64,000 nt of DNA from Eurosta solidaginis. Taxonomy: Eukaryota; Arthropoda; Insecta; Diptera; Tephritidae. Positions 21,557 through 33,124 of this stretch are shown here, one piece after another (the stretch's first letter is position 1; each line of letters starts with the position of its first letter). Below the pieces are notes generated by a model. That model was given only the letters and a program-made list of their open reading frames with translations, searched no databases and was not told the origin of the DNA. The DNA is taken from assembly GCF_040869045.1 (NCBI RefSeq), contig NC_090322.1, forward strand, positions 269,974,662 to 270,038,661, read 5' to 3'. The position numbers and the translations under genes are program-made.

Positions 21557-22505
21557 TTTTGAATGAGATATGAAGAATAAATGCATCATAATCGCATTCA
21601 AAAATGATTCAAAAATCTTAACCAAAACGATTGAAATATGTTCACGAATATGATCAGAAAATGACTGTGAAAAGCTGTCAAATATTACTCTAAAACAATT
21701 AAAGCTCAATTTTACAATGATATCAAATATGAATAAAAAGCGTTTCGAAATAGGAATCATAAATGATTAGGGTACATTTTTCTTCCGACGATACATTAAT
21801 TTTCGAACAGAAAATGCTTTTAAATTTGAACGTTTTTAATCATCTTGGGGTATGATATTTAAATATTTTTTGATCAAAATTTTCAAAAAATGCTGACTGG
21901 GATAAGTGTTATTGTGAAGCATGGTATAAATATTACCAGGTTAAACCATTTACTCTTCTTGGCGGCCATAATGGTTTTTTGATTTATAAAAAAATTTTAA
22001 AATCACTCTCTTAAACTTTGTGGAAATGCCAAACCAAACGAAACACACAAAAAATTGTTTGTATGACATTTTTCACTTGTTGGAGACCACCGCTATTGAT
22101 TTTTCATTCATCCTTCTTCACTTGGTTGATACGTCTATAACCCTTAAATATGCTGAAACTTCACTTTATAAGAGATCAGCAGTCTCAAGTGCCCTCGCTA
22201 CTGCAGAAAAAAATGATCTTGGAAGGTAAATTTGTTAATTGGCGCTTATCCGTTTAGGAGATACTGGTCGTTGCGTAACAAGTCAATCCAGCTAATCCTG
22301 TTTCGCGATAACTGATGCCAACAGGGGGCACCAAGAGAGATCAAAGTCTTCCCCCACCTGCTTTTCCGAACTCAGTGGAAATCTTCCCATAACTTGCCCC
22401 CGCCAGCAAAAGCGCTGTAGCTCTTCGCATCTTAGCTAAACATCATCGTCCAGTTGGAGTATGTTAGTTTGTGGAGGCTGAATTTAACGGCTGAACGGCC
22501 AAAGA
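21557..22505. other. Intergenic sequence, no gene seen
   Basis: AT-rich to about 22000; a 69-codon open frame at 22020 has no recognisable motif. A dispersed repeat lies at about 22295-22385. Confidence 0.4.
22295..22385 (+). repeat. Dispersed repeat shared with 50005-50100
   Basis: TGTTTCGCGATAACTGATGC and CCACCTGC...TAACTC-type blocks align with TGTTTCGAGATAACTGACGC at 50008 and the following 80 bp, same strand. Parent element not recognised. Confidence 0.6.
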
Positions 22506-22735
22506 CTGCCGTCGTAGTGTAGAGCTAGTGTGCTGGCCTATCTATCAAAAATATTTAAAAAAATTGGTATAAATGGTAACAATTGTCCCTCGGCATTAGC
22601 AGATAAAATTTTGGGTCGGCATAAAACATGTATTTAGGTGAGCCAGGTCGTAGAAAAATGAATACACGATACGTAGCCTCTGAATTGGATGGAAAGCTAG
22701 ACCTTAATCTCCTCGGATATATATCACACTAAATT
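22506..22735 (+). mobile_element. Old, internally deleted copy of the tRNA-derived SINE
   Basis: Head GCCGTCGTAGTGTAGAGC resembles the SINE head GCCGCCGTGATGTGATGG; later CCCTCGGCA, GGTCGGCATAAAACATG and AGACCTTAATCTCCTCGGA match in order the body of the SINEs at 31003 and 46277. The B box is lost. Confidence 0.65.
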
Positions 22736-22974
22736 GTTATTATTAGTACGTACATATGTATCCCTTACGTACACCTTGGCACAACAATTTGTTGCAGAAA
22801 ATTCATCAGAAGAAGATCGTGGCCTGATGCTTCTTTTTGCGGGAGACCACAATACAATTCTGAATTGAATTATGAAATGCGGTAGACCGTTGAGATTTCT
22901 TTCCCACCAAAAAAAGTTATTTCTACCAATAAAAAAATCGGTTTTGGATAAAATATCGTAATATTAATGTTAGA

Positions 22975-23100
22975 GCGAAAAATACCGAGATGTCAAAAGA
23001 CTCGTATTCACATCGACAACAATAATCCGAAGGCGGAAAATAAAAATTTTAACTCGTTCAAAAGATATTAACGAAAAACCGAAAAATTACCCTGTAGTGC
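22975..23100. repeat. Fragment of the foldback family
   Basis: ACAATAATCCGAAGGCGGAA followed by TTTTAACTCGTTCAAAAGAT matches both arms of the inner palindrome near 20110 and the complement of 20225-20275. Homology may continue weakly to 23220. Confidence 0.7.
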
Positions 23101-23251
23101 TCCGAAACCGAGGATAGATCCATAATATTTTTGCGCAGAACACCTTTCTGCATTGGCGGACTTTGGTCGCGCTTATAAAATTTACCTTGGGTGGGTCCAA
23201 CAACGGTTTGGAGACCAAAACTATAACCTCAAAGATGCTGGGCAAGTATGA

Positions 23252-26200
23252 CTCAAGGAAAACAAAACATCGGGAGGAAATCGGTCGAAGAATACCAATA
23301 AAATAAAAAACTCAGGAAAAGAATCGAAAAAAAGCTGTTACCGTTGTGGCGGACCACATATTTCGCGACAATGTACAGAAAAAAATGTATACTGTACGGA
23401 ATGCCGCATATCCGGGCACACAAAAAAAGTTTGCATCAAAACGAAACGGAAGCAGAAGGACCAAACGGAGGCAAACTACGCTGAGCATCGTGAAGTGGAG
23501 GAGATCTGCCATATCATCGGAAACAAAGCTAAGCACACACCAAGGGAAAAATTTTGGATGACAATGCAAGTAAACTCTTTCTTTATAGATTTTGAAATTG
23601 ACAGCGGCGCACCGGTCACAATTATGAGCAAACTCGATTACAATCAGCAAATTGGACGCATTGAAGAACAACAACTACACGAACCGGACATAGACCTGGT
23701 CAATAACATCAAAGTATTCGGTTTCGTGTATGTCAAAGTCGCTTCTAAGGGGAAAATGTATGACCTACGACTATACATTGTCGAATCAAAACGCCATCCA
23801 TTATTGGGGCGTGAGTGGCTAAACCTATTGCCGTTGGACTGGAACAAAGTTTTTCGTGGCGAGCATACACACGCGAAAATCGATGCCAAAATATCTTTAG
23901 AAACATTGAGGCACAAGTATCCACGAGTGTTCGACACAACATCAATGGGCATGCTAACCGGGTTGAAAGCACGTATTCACTTGAAATCTAACGTAACACC
24001 AATTTTCAAGAAAGCAAGGCGACCAGTGTTCTCAATGCGAGCACGAATCGAAAAAGAAATTGACGGCTTGGTACAAAATGGCGTATTAAAAAAAGTTGAC
24101 ACCAGCGAATGTGCAACACCGATCGTTCCAGTACCTAAAAGTAACGACAAAGTTAGAACTTGCGGCGATTATAAGATCACCATAAACCCTTGCATTCTCA
24201 TCGACGAACATCCATTGCCGTCTATCGAAGAATTGTTTTCACAAATGTCTGGTGGTGAGAAATTCACGAAAATCGACCTCACCAAAGCGTATCTTCAAAT
24301 GGAAGTGCACGAAGAAGATCAAAAGATTCTCCACTTTCAACACATAAAGGACTATACCAGCCGACTAGACTAATGTACGGAATTGCAACAGGGCCAGCAA
24401 AATGGCAACGCGAGATCGAGAACCTTCTTAAAGACATCGATGGTGTTACGGGTTGTCTGGACGACATCAAAAGACAGCACAAGCACATTCAACGTCTAGA
24501 AACCGTACTACAACGCCTTGAAAAACACAACATGAGGGCAAATTTCAATAAATGTGAGTTCATGGCAGACTCAATCACATATTGCGGTTATAAGATCGAT
24601 CGTCACGGCATCCACAAAATAAAAGAAAAAATGGAGGCAATACAACATATGAAAGAGCCAACAAACAAGGATGAGGTACGTTCCTTTATCGGTTTAATAA
24701 ATTATTACGGCAGATTTTTTGAAAATTTAAGCACGGTACTGTATCCGTTAAATAACTTACTAAAAGACAAAGTGCCATTCGTTTGGGATGACAAAGGCAA
24801 ATTATATTTTAATACGATCAAACAAAAAATGTCATGTCCAAGTTATTTAGTACATTATAATCCAAAGTTACCTTTAGTACTGGCAACAGACAAGCCCGGT
24901 AAGATTTGGGGCGGTTTTAAGCCACATTTACACAGACGGTACCGAACGACCAATACAATTCGTCTCGCAAACTCTGATAGCTACGCAACAACGTTACAGC
25001 CAGTTCGACAAAGAGGCATATGCTATAGTGTACGGCGTAAAGAAATTTTACCAGTACGTCTATGCCAGACACTTCATTCTACAATGTGACAACAAACCAG
25101 TTACACAGGTTTTCTCACCACAAAAGGGTTTCCCTATATTATCAGCAACATGGATGCAACATTACGCAATTTTTTTGTCTTCGTTCGACTACGAAATCAA
25201 GTACCGAAAATCAGCCGAGCATAGCAATGCAGACGCATTCTCCCGGTTACCACGAGCACAATCGGTAGCAACAATTTCCGAAATTGATATTACAGAATTA
25301 AACTGCATACATAATATGCCTGTCACAGTGGACGATTTGGCTAGAGCTATAAAAGATGACAAAATAGTAAGCAAACTTGTGCATGGACTAGAAACAGGAA
25401 AAACAGTTGCTAAAGAACAACGATTTGGAATAGACCAACATGAATTTGCACTTCAAGAAGGATGTTTGTTGAGGGGGACACGCGTTTACATTCCACCACT
25501 ACTGAGAAAAGCTGTGCTTGAGGAACTACATCAGGCACATTTTGGTACATCAAAAATGAAAACACTGGCACGTAACTACATTCGGTGGCCTGGGTTAGAT
25601 TCGGATGTTGACAACATCACTCTAAACTGTAGCTCATGCCAACAAAATCGGAAAAATCCTAGCAAAATTTCAACACACATTTGGGATCCACCATCAAGTG
25701 TCTTTGAAAGAGTTCACGTCGATTTTGCAGGACCGTTTATGGGGAAGTATTTCTTCATTCTTGTAGACGCATACAGCAAATGGCCAGAAATACATATAAT
25801 GAATAATATCACAACACAGTCGACAATCAAAGTTTGCCGGCAAATTTTCGCAACGTTTGGAATTTCAAAAGTATTAGTCAGCGACAACGGGACACAACTC
25901 ACGTCGAATGAGTTTAGGCAATTTTTGCGAAGCAATGGTATTACACATAAACGAAGTGCACCATTTCATCCGGCGACAAAAGAACAGGCCGAAAGGTATG
26001 TGCAGACGCCGAAAGATAAGCTCAAAGCTATGCACAGAAGTACGAAAGACATAGACACAAAATTGGCGCAAATTTTAATGTGTTACCGTAGAATGGTAAA
26101 TACATCCACGGGCGTATCACCAGCACAGCGAATGTTTAACTTGCAGATTCGTTCAAGATTGGATTTGCTATTGCCAGTAGCACAAGAAGACCGAGAAAAA

Positions 26201-26635
26201 CAAATTAAACCGGCGAGTCGGAAGTTGTACGAAGGGGAACGTGTATTAGTGCGAGATTACAACGATAAAAAGTATCAATTTGGTCGTATTCTCAGAAAAC
26301 TTGGGGAACTGCACTATATCGTCCTCTTGGTTGATGGCAGAATATGGAAACGACACACCAACCAAATTCATCGAATCGGCGACAGTATTCCCGAACACAG
26401 AAATGATCATTATGGTGAGCTACCAGATGAAGCAATCGCAGCTGAAAGACCATCGTTTTCAACCACGGCTCAAGATACCAATACTCAAGCTGAGGTAGAA
26501 GAACCACCGACATCGACAGAAAATGAAAGTACTACTGAGGAGCAGACAGTATCGGAGCCCAGACGGTCACAACGTCAGCGCGTTCAAAAACAACGTCTAA
26601 CGTACGATGAAAAATTTCAGCCCTACGAAGAATAG
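23252..26635 (+). pseudogene. Gag-pol of element H: zinc knuckles, protease, RT, RNase H, integrase
   Basis: Open from 23252. Seen: basic linker; knuckles CYRCGGPHISRQC and CTECRISGHTKKVC (about 23336-23435); protease FEIDSGAPVTIM (about 23590-23625); RT with KVRTCGDYKITINP and IDLTKAYLQMEV up to a frameshift near 24335; the continuation at 24373-25089 reads CLDDIK at the catalytic site, Cys for the usual Tyr or Phe; a second shift near 24905 inside RNase H; then 25028-26635 with RNase H end (HSNADAFSRLP), integrase finger (HQAHFGTSKM ... CSSCQ) and core (VHVDFAGPF, VSDNGTQLTSNEF, ERYVQTPKDKLKA), and a Ser/Thr/Glu-rich tail. Stop at 26633. It would be inactive without frame repair. Confidence 0.9.
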
Positions 26636-26685
26636 ATAAACTGAAAACTACATTCATCTCAACGTAATTTCGAAGTTTTCTTCTC

Positions 26686-26699
26686 TGAGGGGGGAAAGT
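26686..26699 (+). other. Polypurine tract of element H
   Basis: GAGGGGGGAAAG directly before TGTTATAAATAC. Confidence 0.7.
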
Positions 26700-26832
26700 T
26701 GTTATAAATACACCTACATACTAGCCTTAAGTATTAAACTCGATACTATTAATAAGCATAATAATCGATACTAGCATTGAACTGTTATCTCTATTATTGA
26801 AATAAACTAAGTGATTCTACAGCATTACAACA
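26700..26832 (+). repeat. Probable 3' LTR of element H (about 133 bp)
   Basis: Starts TGTTATAAATACACC after the polypurine tract, has AATAAAC near 26803 and ends TTACAACA. Unusually short; with no 5' partner the end is tentative. Confidence 0.5.
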
Positions 26833-27030
26833 TATCCCTATATTCGCCCAGTACTTTTCGTTTTCTACAACTTTTGCCAGCTCCATTCATACCCTGACAT
26901 TACTTGACTTGGCTAAAAATATGAAGAAACGTTACCCCCGTTGGGCATCATTAGATTCCTCTAATATCGTGCCCTATCTATAAGCTGCGATTCGCAGTCG
27001 TTTCGTGGTCTATGTTAAGCCGACCTTTTC

Positions 27031-27042
27031 ACTCTCTTGATC
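27031..27042 (+). repeat. Target site duplication, left, of LINE 27043-29210
   Basis: ACTCTCTTGATC, repeated at 29210-29221. Confidence 0.9.
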
Positions 27043-29210
27043 AAGGGATATAAATCAACGCATCAGATTGCTTGTGGACGAACACAAGCGGGCGAAATGG
27101 GAAGAGCACCTAAGAGGTTGTAACCTCTCTACCGGTGTAGGTAAACTTTGGTCCACCGTAAAGTCCCTATCGAATCCGACTAAGCACAAAGACAAAGTTT
27201 CCATCGCCTTTGGCGATAAGGTGCTGTCGGATGCGAAAAAATGCGCGAGCGCTTTCTGCCGACATTATATAATGCATCTCACGGTTGACAAAGATAGACG
27301 GAGATCCAATAGACACTTATGTGCGTGTCACCTATCAGCGCGTCACCAATCACCATCACCGCTAGAGAGGTTGAGGACGCCATTGGTCGCGCTAAACCAT
27401 CCAAAGCAGTGGGCCCAGACGGCATAGCCATGCCGATGCTTAAAAACCTAGGGAAAGAGGGTTTCAAATATTTAGCGCATGTCTTCAACCTGTCTCTTTC
27501 CACCTTTGTCATACCCGAGAAATGGAAAATGGCCAAGGTGGTCCCGCTACTAAAGCCTGGGAAACCAGCTAACATAGGTGAGTCATATCGTCCGATATAT
27601 CTCCTATCGCCAGTGGCAAAGACGCTTGAAGCCATTTTGCTCCCTTATTTCCAAGCACATTTGCAGCTAGCCCCTCATCAGCATGGCTTCAGAAAACTCC
27701 ATAGCACTACCTCCGCGCTAAATGTCATTGGCACCCAGATAAATTGCGGTTTGAATCAATACCCCCACCATAGAACAGTACTCGTAGCGCTAGACCTATC
27801 AAAAGCCTTTGATACGGTCAACCATGGCTCGTTACTGCAAGACCTGGAAGGGTCTACCCTTCCCCCATGTCTTAAAAGGTGGACCGCAAATTATCTGGGT
27901 GGTCGGCAGGCATCGGTGCAATTCAGAAACGAAACATCAAAACCAAGGAGAATTAAACAAGGGGTGCCACAGGGTGCTGTCCTATCCCCACTTTTGTTTA
28001 ATTTCTACATATCCAAGCTACCTTCACCACCGGAAGGAGTCACAATCGTTTCCTACGCCGATGACTGCACAATAATGGCCACAGGCCCAGGCCCAGAGAT
28101 CGATGAGCTATGCAATAAAATAAACGGCTATCTCCCTGATCTCTCCAGTTTTTTCGCCTCGCGAAACCTGGCATTGTCACCGACTAAATCTTCCGCGACC
28201 TTATTTACAACATGGACGCCCCAAATGTCGACCATATTGAACATCCACGTCGATGGCACTACGCTACCGACTGTCCTACACCCCAAAATCTTGGGTGTGA
28301 CGTTTGATCAGGATCTACATTTTGGTGCGCACGCAACCGCAATTGTTCCGAGAATTCAGAGCCGTAATAAAATCCTCAAATCCCTTGCTGGCAGTACCTG
28401 GGGAAAAGATAAAGAAACGCTCATGACCACATACAAAGCAATTAGCCAGCCGATTACGTGCTACGCGTCACCCATATGGTCGCCAAGCCTAAAAACTACC
28501 CACTGGAAGAAACTACAGGCCTGCCAAAATACTGCTCTCAGAATCGCCACGGGCTGTCTTCTTATGTCCCCAGAACACCATCTGCATAATGAGGCGAGAA
28601 TACTCCCCATCAGGGAGAGAAATGAGATGCTGACCAAACAGTTTCTGTTGAATACCCAGAAACCTGGGCATCCCAACAGACATCTGATTGACGAACCAGC
28701 ACCGCCTAGGGGCCTAAGGAGTCATCTCCGTAAGCATTTTGAGGAAATACGGCACCTGAGAACCCAGCCGTATGAAGCGAAAAAACACAAGCAGGTTCTT
28801 GGTGAACTCCATAGGCAGGCGTCGGACCTTTATGTCGGGAATTGCCCGGTGAATCCAGTACTTAAAGAAAAATATCCAGAACTCGCGGAAGAGGAACGCA
28901 TACTCCCCAGGGAAACGCGTGTCACTCTTGCTCAACTTCGTTCTGGATACTGTAACAGGTTAAACTCTTACCTATCCAGAATCAACCCCGACATACAAAA
29001 TGTATGCCCCGCTTGCAATGTGTCCCCACATGACACCAACCATCTCTTTAATTGTAATGTGGAACCAACGCCTCTAACACCCCTTTCCTTATGGTCCACC
29101 CCTGTTGAAACGGCAAGTTTCCTTGGACTCCCGTTAGAGGATATTGATGACAATTTGTGATCGGTCGCGGCTATTAGGTGGGGCGAGCATTGCTACAACA
29201 ACAACAACAA
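27043..29210 (+). mobile_element. 5'-truncated L1-family LINE with intact RT motifs
   Basis: Bounded by a 12-bp target duplication (the first A may belong to the tail), starts inside the linker between endonuclease and RT, and ends with a (CAA)n tail at about 29194-29210. Closely similar to the minus-strand copies at 35-39 kb. This is the best-preserved RT of the family in the window and looks fairly young. Confidence 0.95.
27053..29160 (+). pseudogene. Reverse transcriptase of the L1-family LINE (N-terminus missing)
   Basis: Reads RIRLLVDEHKRAKWEEHL from 27060, shifts frame near 27315-27330, then is open for 613 codons (27319-29160). In that frame: GPDGIAMPML (RT block 2), VALDLSKAFDTVNH (157-169, first catalytic Asp), GVPQGAVLSP (215-224), YADD (246-249) and a thumb region; no RNase H. 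The C-terminus holds a Cys-His cluster CPACNVSPHDTNHLFNC, typical of LINE ORF2 tails. Jockey/CR1-type organisation. Without endonuclease and with the frameshift it is dead, though the RT core is undamaged. Family name uncertain. Confidence 0.9.
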
Positions 29211-29221
29211 CTCTCTTGATC

Positions 29222-29814
29222 TACCAGCCTTTGGAACTCTTCAGGTGGTGCTTCCACATTATGGGCCAAATAACAGGATGCCTCGATAAGGGACGGTTCT
29301 TTTTGCGACTACATTGCGGTCGTTAGTGTTCAAGCTAAATAGCATATATGAGTAAAGGGTTTCCCTCACAAGTAGCTCTAGCCCTGCTTTCCGTCAAGGC
29401 CGAATCCGCGCGAACTTAGTCCAGAAATCTTTCCTCCAGAGGAGGGTCATGGCTCCTGTATCAACGCCAAATCTAACCAGTCCTCCTCAAGAGCCAGGAG
29501 AAGATCGCTCGATGCCATTAAGCTGTTTTTCTCGGGAAGTAACTGTGACTTTTCCACCGTAAAGAGCGGTGCTGTAGCGGCCGGCTTTTATTTCCAATTT
29601 ATAATATTATACCGCCGAGACCGTCTTGTCGGGCAAAGTCTTATGTTGATAAGGAGCAGAGTGAGAGAACAGAGTTGCAAGTCAGGGAATAGAAAAGCGA
29701 TATGAGCCATGCGTCGGACTCGGTAGCAAAAGTATCGGAGTCAATGCGCTCCGTGATAGAACGAAAGATGAGTATGAACGAAGAAGTAGAAGTGCAAAAA
29801 TGCATCGGACCTTT
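29222..29814. other. Unassigned sequence
   Basis: No gene, RNA or repeat recognised between the LINE and the next LINE fragment. Confidence 0.4.
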
Positions 29815-30180
29815 ATGCCAAAAATTTCCCGGCGAACCCTTTTCTTAAAACCAAATACCCTAAATTAAGATTAGAGGAAAGCAACCTTTCCAGAGAGACG
29901 CGTGTCACTATAGCTCAACTTACATCTGGATACCTTAACAGGTTAAACTCTTACTTATACAGAATCAACCCCGACGTACATAATGTATGTCTTGCTTGTA
30001 ACGTGTCCGCACATGACACCAACCATCTTTTCAATTGCAATGTGGAACCAACGCCTCTAACACCCCTGTTGAAACTGAAGCTTCCTCGGACTCCCGTTAA
30101 AAGATATTGATGACAATTTGTGTGTAGTCGCGCCTATTGGATGTGGCGAAGCAGTGCTACAATGAAAACAACAATAGCCA
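29815..30180 (+). mobile_element. 3' fragment of an L1-family LINE
   Basis: Decayed copy of the last 350 bp: text equivalent to RETRVTLAQL, the Cys-His cluster (near 29985-30045), then the CAACAA-like end GAAAACAACAATAGCC. More diverged than the copy at 27043. Confidence 0.85.
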
Positions 30181-30340
30181 AGACACTATTACTCCGGCTA
30201 TTCCAACGATGAGTGAAGGGCAGATAACAAAAGGTGGCAGAGATTTTTTGCTTCATACTGTAGATAATACGGGAGGAACAAAGTAAGCCGCATCCAACCT
30301 TCTATTCGGCGGGGTGGTACAATAATGGTATGTTGACAGC

Positions 30341-30348
30341 GTGCGATA
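30341..30348 (+). repeat. Target site duplication, left, of the outer RNase H LINE
   Basis: GTGCGATA, repeated at 33885-33892; with one mismatch it extends to 13 bp (ACAGCGTGCGATA against ACAGTGTGCGATA). Confidence 0.75.
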
Positions 30349-30796
30349 TATTTATACTTGGGTATCTAATGTCGGGTGGACAGCCAACGCGGAAAATACG
30401 GATATGGCCTTGTTTACAAAGAGGTACAAGGTCCCAAATTGGATCAGACCCAAGTTAGGAAGGGGTGACCTACGGGAGAAACCTTGCACAAAGTATTTAG
30501 GAATCATCCTAGATAGTAAGCTGGGGTGTACGTGGGGCTTGTCGCCCTCTCTTTCTCATTGGGTTTTTACAGCGATTGTAAGCCCTATTCTATACTATGG
30601 AGTTCTTGTTTGGTGGAAAGCCATACAAAAAACAACCTACCTCAAAAAATTAAAGGGGGTATGCAGACTATCAAAGCTTAGCATTGCAGCCCCGACGGCT
30701 GCACTGTATACCATTCTGCACATTCCACCTTTAGACCAAACAGACTCGGTGCCTCGGAGCAGGTTGAGCACCGACCATACGGCCATAGTAGTATAG
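30349..30796 (+). pseudogene. RT thumb region of the outer RNase H LINE
   Basis: Open to 30796; homologous to the start of the frame on the minus strand at 32788. Catalytic RT block absent (5' truncation). The RNase H start continues in another frame near 30925 (TDGS). Confidence 0.75.
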
Positions 30797-31002
30797 CGTC
30801 ATCAATCACAAGACGAACAGACTACCTGATTCCCTATATGCGCTTCGAGGGAGATCTTAAGGCCACAATAGAAGTGGATGGTTGGCGCAAGTGTGCTCAA
30901 ATGGCGGACGAGGCGATACCTGTGTAAACTGATGGTAGTGGAAGGAGTAAGGTCTGCGGTATGCTGTGCTGATCCGGACATAAACAGATCCTATAAGCTG
31001 CC

Positions 31003-31351
31003 GCCGTGATGTGATGGTAGCGTGCTCCGTCTACCACACCGAAGATCCTGGGTTCACGCCCCGGGAAAATCAACATCAAAAACTTTAGAAACAAGTTTTT
31101 TCAATTAGAAGAAAATTTTTCTAAGCGGGGTCGCCCCTCGGCAGTGTTTGGCGAGCACTCCGAGTGTATTTCTGCCATGAAAAGCTTTCAGTGAAAACTC
31201 ATCTGCCTTGCAGATGCCGTTCGGAGTCGGCATAAAACAAGTAGGTTACATCCCGCCAATTTGTAGGAAAAAGAAAAAGGAGCACGACGCAAATTGGAAA
31301 AGAAGCTCGGCCTTAGATCTCTTCGGAGGTTTTCGCGCCTTACTTTCTTTT
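31003..31351 (+). mobile_element. tRNA-derived SINE, 349 bp, with target duplication
   Basis: Flanked by TATAAGCTGCC (30992-31002 and 31352-31362). A box TGATGTGATGG and B-box-like GGTTCACGCCC near 31050 mark an internal Pol III promoter from a tRNA; the body (TCGCCCCTCGGCAGTG, GTTCGGAGTCGGCATAAAA) matches copies at 46277 and 22506; ends in a short T-rich tail. Confidence 0.92.
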
Positions 31352-31614
31352 TATAAGCTGCCAGATTACTGTAGCGTTTTCCATGCGGTTAGGTTAGGTT
31401 GAACTGGCCGGCCCATGAGGACCTCAGATAGGCTGAATAAGTACGTAGTGTTACCAGAAGTTTGTTTTAACGATAAAACTGAAAAACCCTATCAAAAACC
31501 AGGACCTATGTTATAAAATAACTCCGTCCTTTTGGCAAATACCAGAAGCTTCCTAGGATTTAAGCCACTTGCTGCTTCTAGATCTGACAGCTGTAGCACT
31601 CCTATTAGCTGGAG

Positions 31615-31765
31615 TCTTAGCCTGGCAAGCGCAGGGCAAGAGCACAGAACGTGCTCGATCGTTTCCTCCTCCAGCCCGCACACCTTAGTCTTGGAGGCTT
31701 AGCCTGGCAAGCGCAGGGCAAGAGCACAGAACGTGCTTGATCGTTTCCTCCTCCAGCCCGCACTT
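31615..31765 (-). repeat. About 80-bp tandem duplication in the LINE tail
   Basis: AGCCTGGCAAGCGCAGGGCA to the CTCCTCCAGCCCGCAC block occurs twice in a row, with only one or two differences. Confidence 0.9.
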
Positions 31766-32788
31766 CCTACATCTGCTATCACTGACCAAGCCTAATTTAA
31801 AGGCATGTGACGCCAGAAGGCAGTGTTCAGTCAGAATACCCGTCATGAGTCTACAGTCCTCTCTTTTTAATGATAGAAGCAACTTTGTTAGTCTAAGGTT
31901 GTAAGACCTGCACATAATCTTCGACACTTTACAGCCCCGCGCTCGAACCCACGCCTTTCCTGCTTGGTCGATCATGTGCACCTCTCGCCTTCGATTAATT
32001 TCGCGCAGTATAATTGGGACGTCCACGGAGCAAGCTTCAAAGGAGGCGCCCTTTTTAGCTAGTTCATCCGGTTTTTCATTCCCATCTATTCCCATATGCC
32101 CTGGGACCCAATATAGATGTATGCTTCTCCCTGTCCCGATTCTCTCCAGGGACTGCTTACACTCTAACACGCATTTAGATGCTGTGGTATGCGAGATTAT
32201 TGCCTTAATTGCTGCTTGACTGTCAATATAAAAGTTAACACGATTGCAGCTTGGGCTATTCTCTTCCAGGGTTTCTACTGCTTTGGTTACGGCTACTATT
32301 TCCGCTTGGAAAACGCTACAGTAATCCGGCAGCCAGTAGGATCTGTTTATTTCCGGATCAGCACAGTATACCGCATACCCTACTCCTTCCACTACCTTGG
32401 AACCATCTGTGTACACATGTATCGCCTCTTCCGCCATTTGAGCACCCTTGCGCCAACCGTCCACCTCTATTGTGGCCTTAAGATCACCCTCGAAGCGCAG
32501 ATAGGGAATCAGGTAGTCTGTTCGTCTTGTGATTGATGACGCTATACTACTATGGCCGTATGGTCGGCGCTCAAGCTGTCCCGAGGGACCGAGCCTAGTT
32601 GCAGTTGTTAACGCTATGTTCTTTGCTACCAGGTCTACAGGTGGAATGTGCAGAATGGCATACAGTGCAGCTGTCGGGGTTGTTTTCAGGGCTCCCGTAA
32701 TGCTAAGCATGATAGTCTGCATTCCCCCATTATAATTTTTTGAGGTAGGTTGCTTTTTGTGTGGCTTTCCACCAAACAAGAACTCCAT
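31685..32788 (-). pseudogene. RT thumb and RNase H of the inner LINE
   Basis: 367-codon frame. RNase H is complete by motif: TDGS (127-130), E163 in FQAEIVAV, D189 in YIDSQAAI, and HMGIDGNEKPDELAKKG near 231-247; the four acidic/His active-site positions are all present. The tail has CRKCGLEEETIKHVLCSC. The frame runs into a tandem duplication of about 80 bp at 31615-31765, which shifts its end. RNase H would remove template RNA in reverse transcription. Upstream RT and endonuclease are missing. Confidence 0.85.
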
Positions 32789-33124
32789 AATATAAGATTG
32801 GGCTTACAATCGCTGTAAAAACCCAATGAGAAAGAGAGGGCGATAAGCCGCACGTACACCCCAACATTCTTTTACATGCATAAAGTGCCGTTCAAGCCTT
32901 CTTCACCCTCCTCTACGTTGAGCTTCCATGATAGCTTACTGTCTAGGACGATTCCTAGATACTTTGTGCAAGGTTTATCCTGTAGGGTCACCCCTCCTAA
33001 CTTAGGCCTGATCCAATTTGGGACCTTCTACCTCTTTGTAAACAAGACCATATCCGTTTTATCCGCGTTGACTTTCCACCCGACATTTGATGCCCAGGTA
33101 TGAATATCCCGAAGCGCCCATGCG

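Larger units (their letters stand above)
23225..26832 (+). mobile_element. Ty3/gypsy element H, 5'-truncated
   Basis: Unlike A and B: two zinc knuckles, protease, RT, RNase H and integrase, then a polypurine tract and one short LTR. No 5' LTR, leader or capsid region was found; the element begins in the late gag next to foldback-related DNA. Two frameshifts break pol. Insects carry many such elements annotated as K02A2.6-like (recalled). Confidence 0.88.
31388..33117 (-). mobile_element. Inner RNase H-type LINE, inserted in a copy of its own family
   Basis: Opposite orientation to its host, flanked by CCATGCG (31381-31387 and 33118-33124). 3' end at the left with the family terminus (complement of GGCCAGTTCAACCTAACC). 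5'-truncated in RT at about 33117. Confidence 0.85.

Noticed and set aside
23312..23674. Minus-strand frame over element H
   Set aside because: Shadow of the gag-pol coding strand, where zinc knuckles and protease are clear.
31003..31075. A tRNA gene
   Set aside because: A and B boxes are present, but a full cloverleaf is lacking, and the 349-bp repeated body with target duplication shows a SINE.
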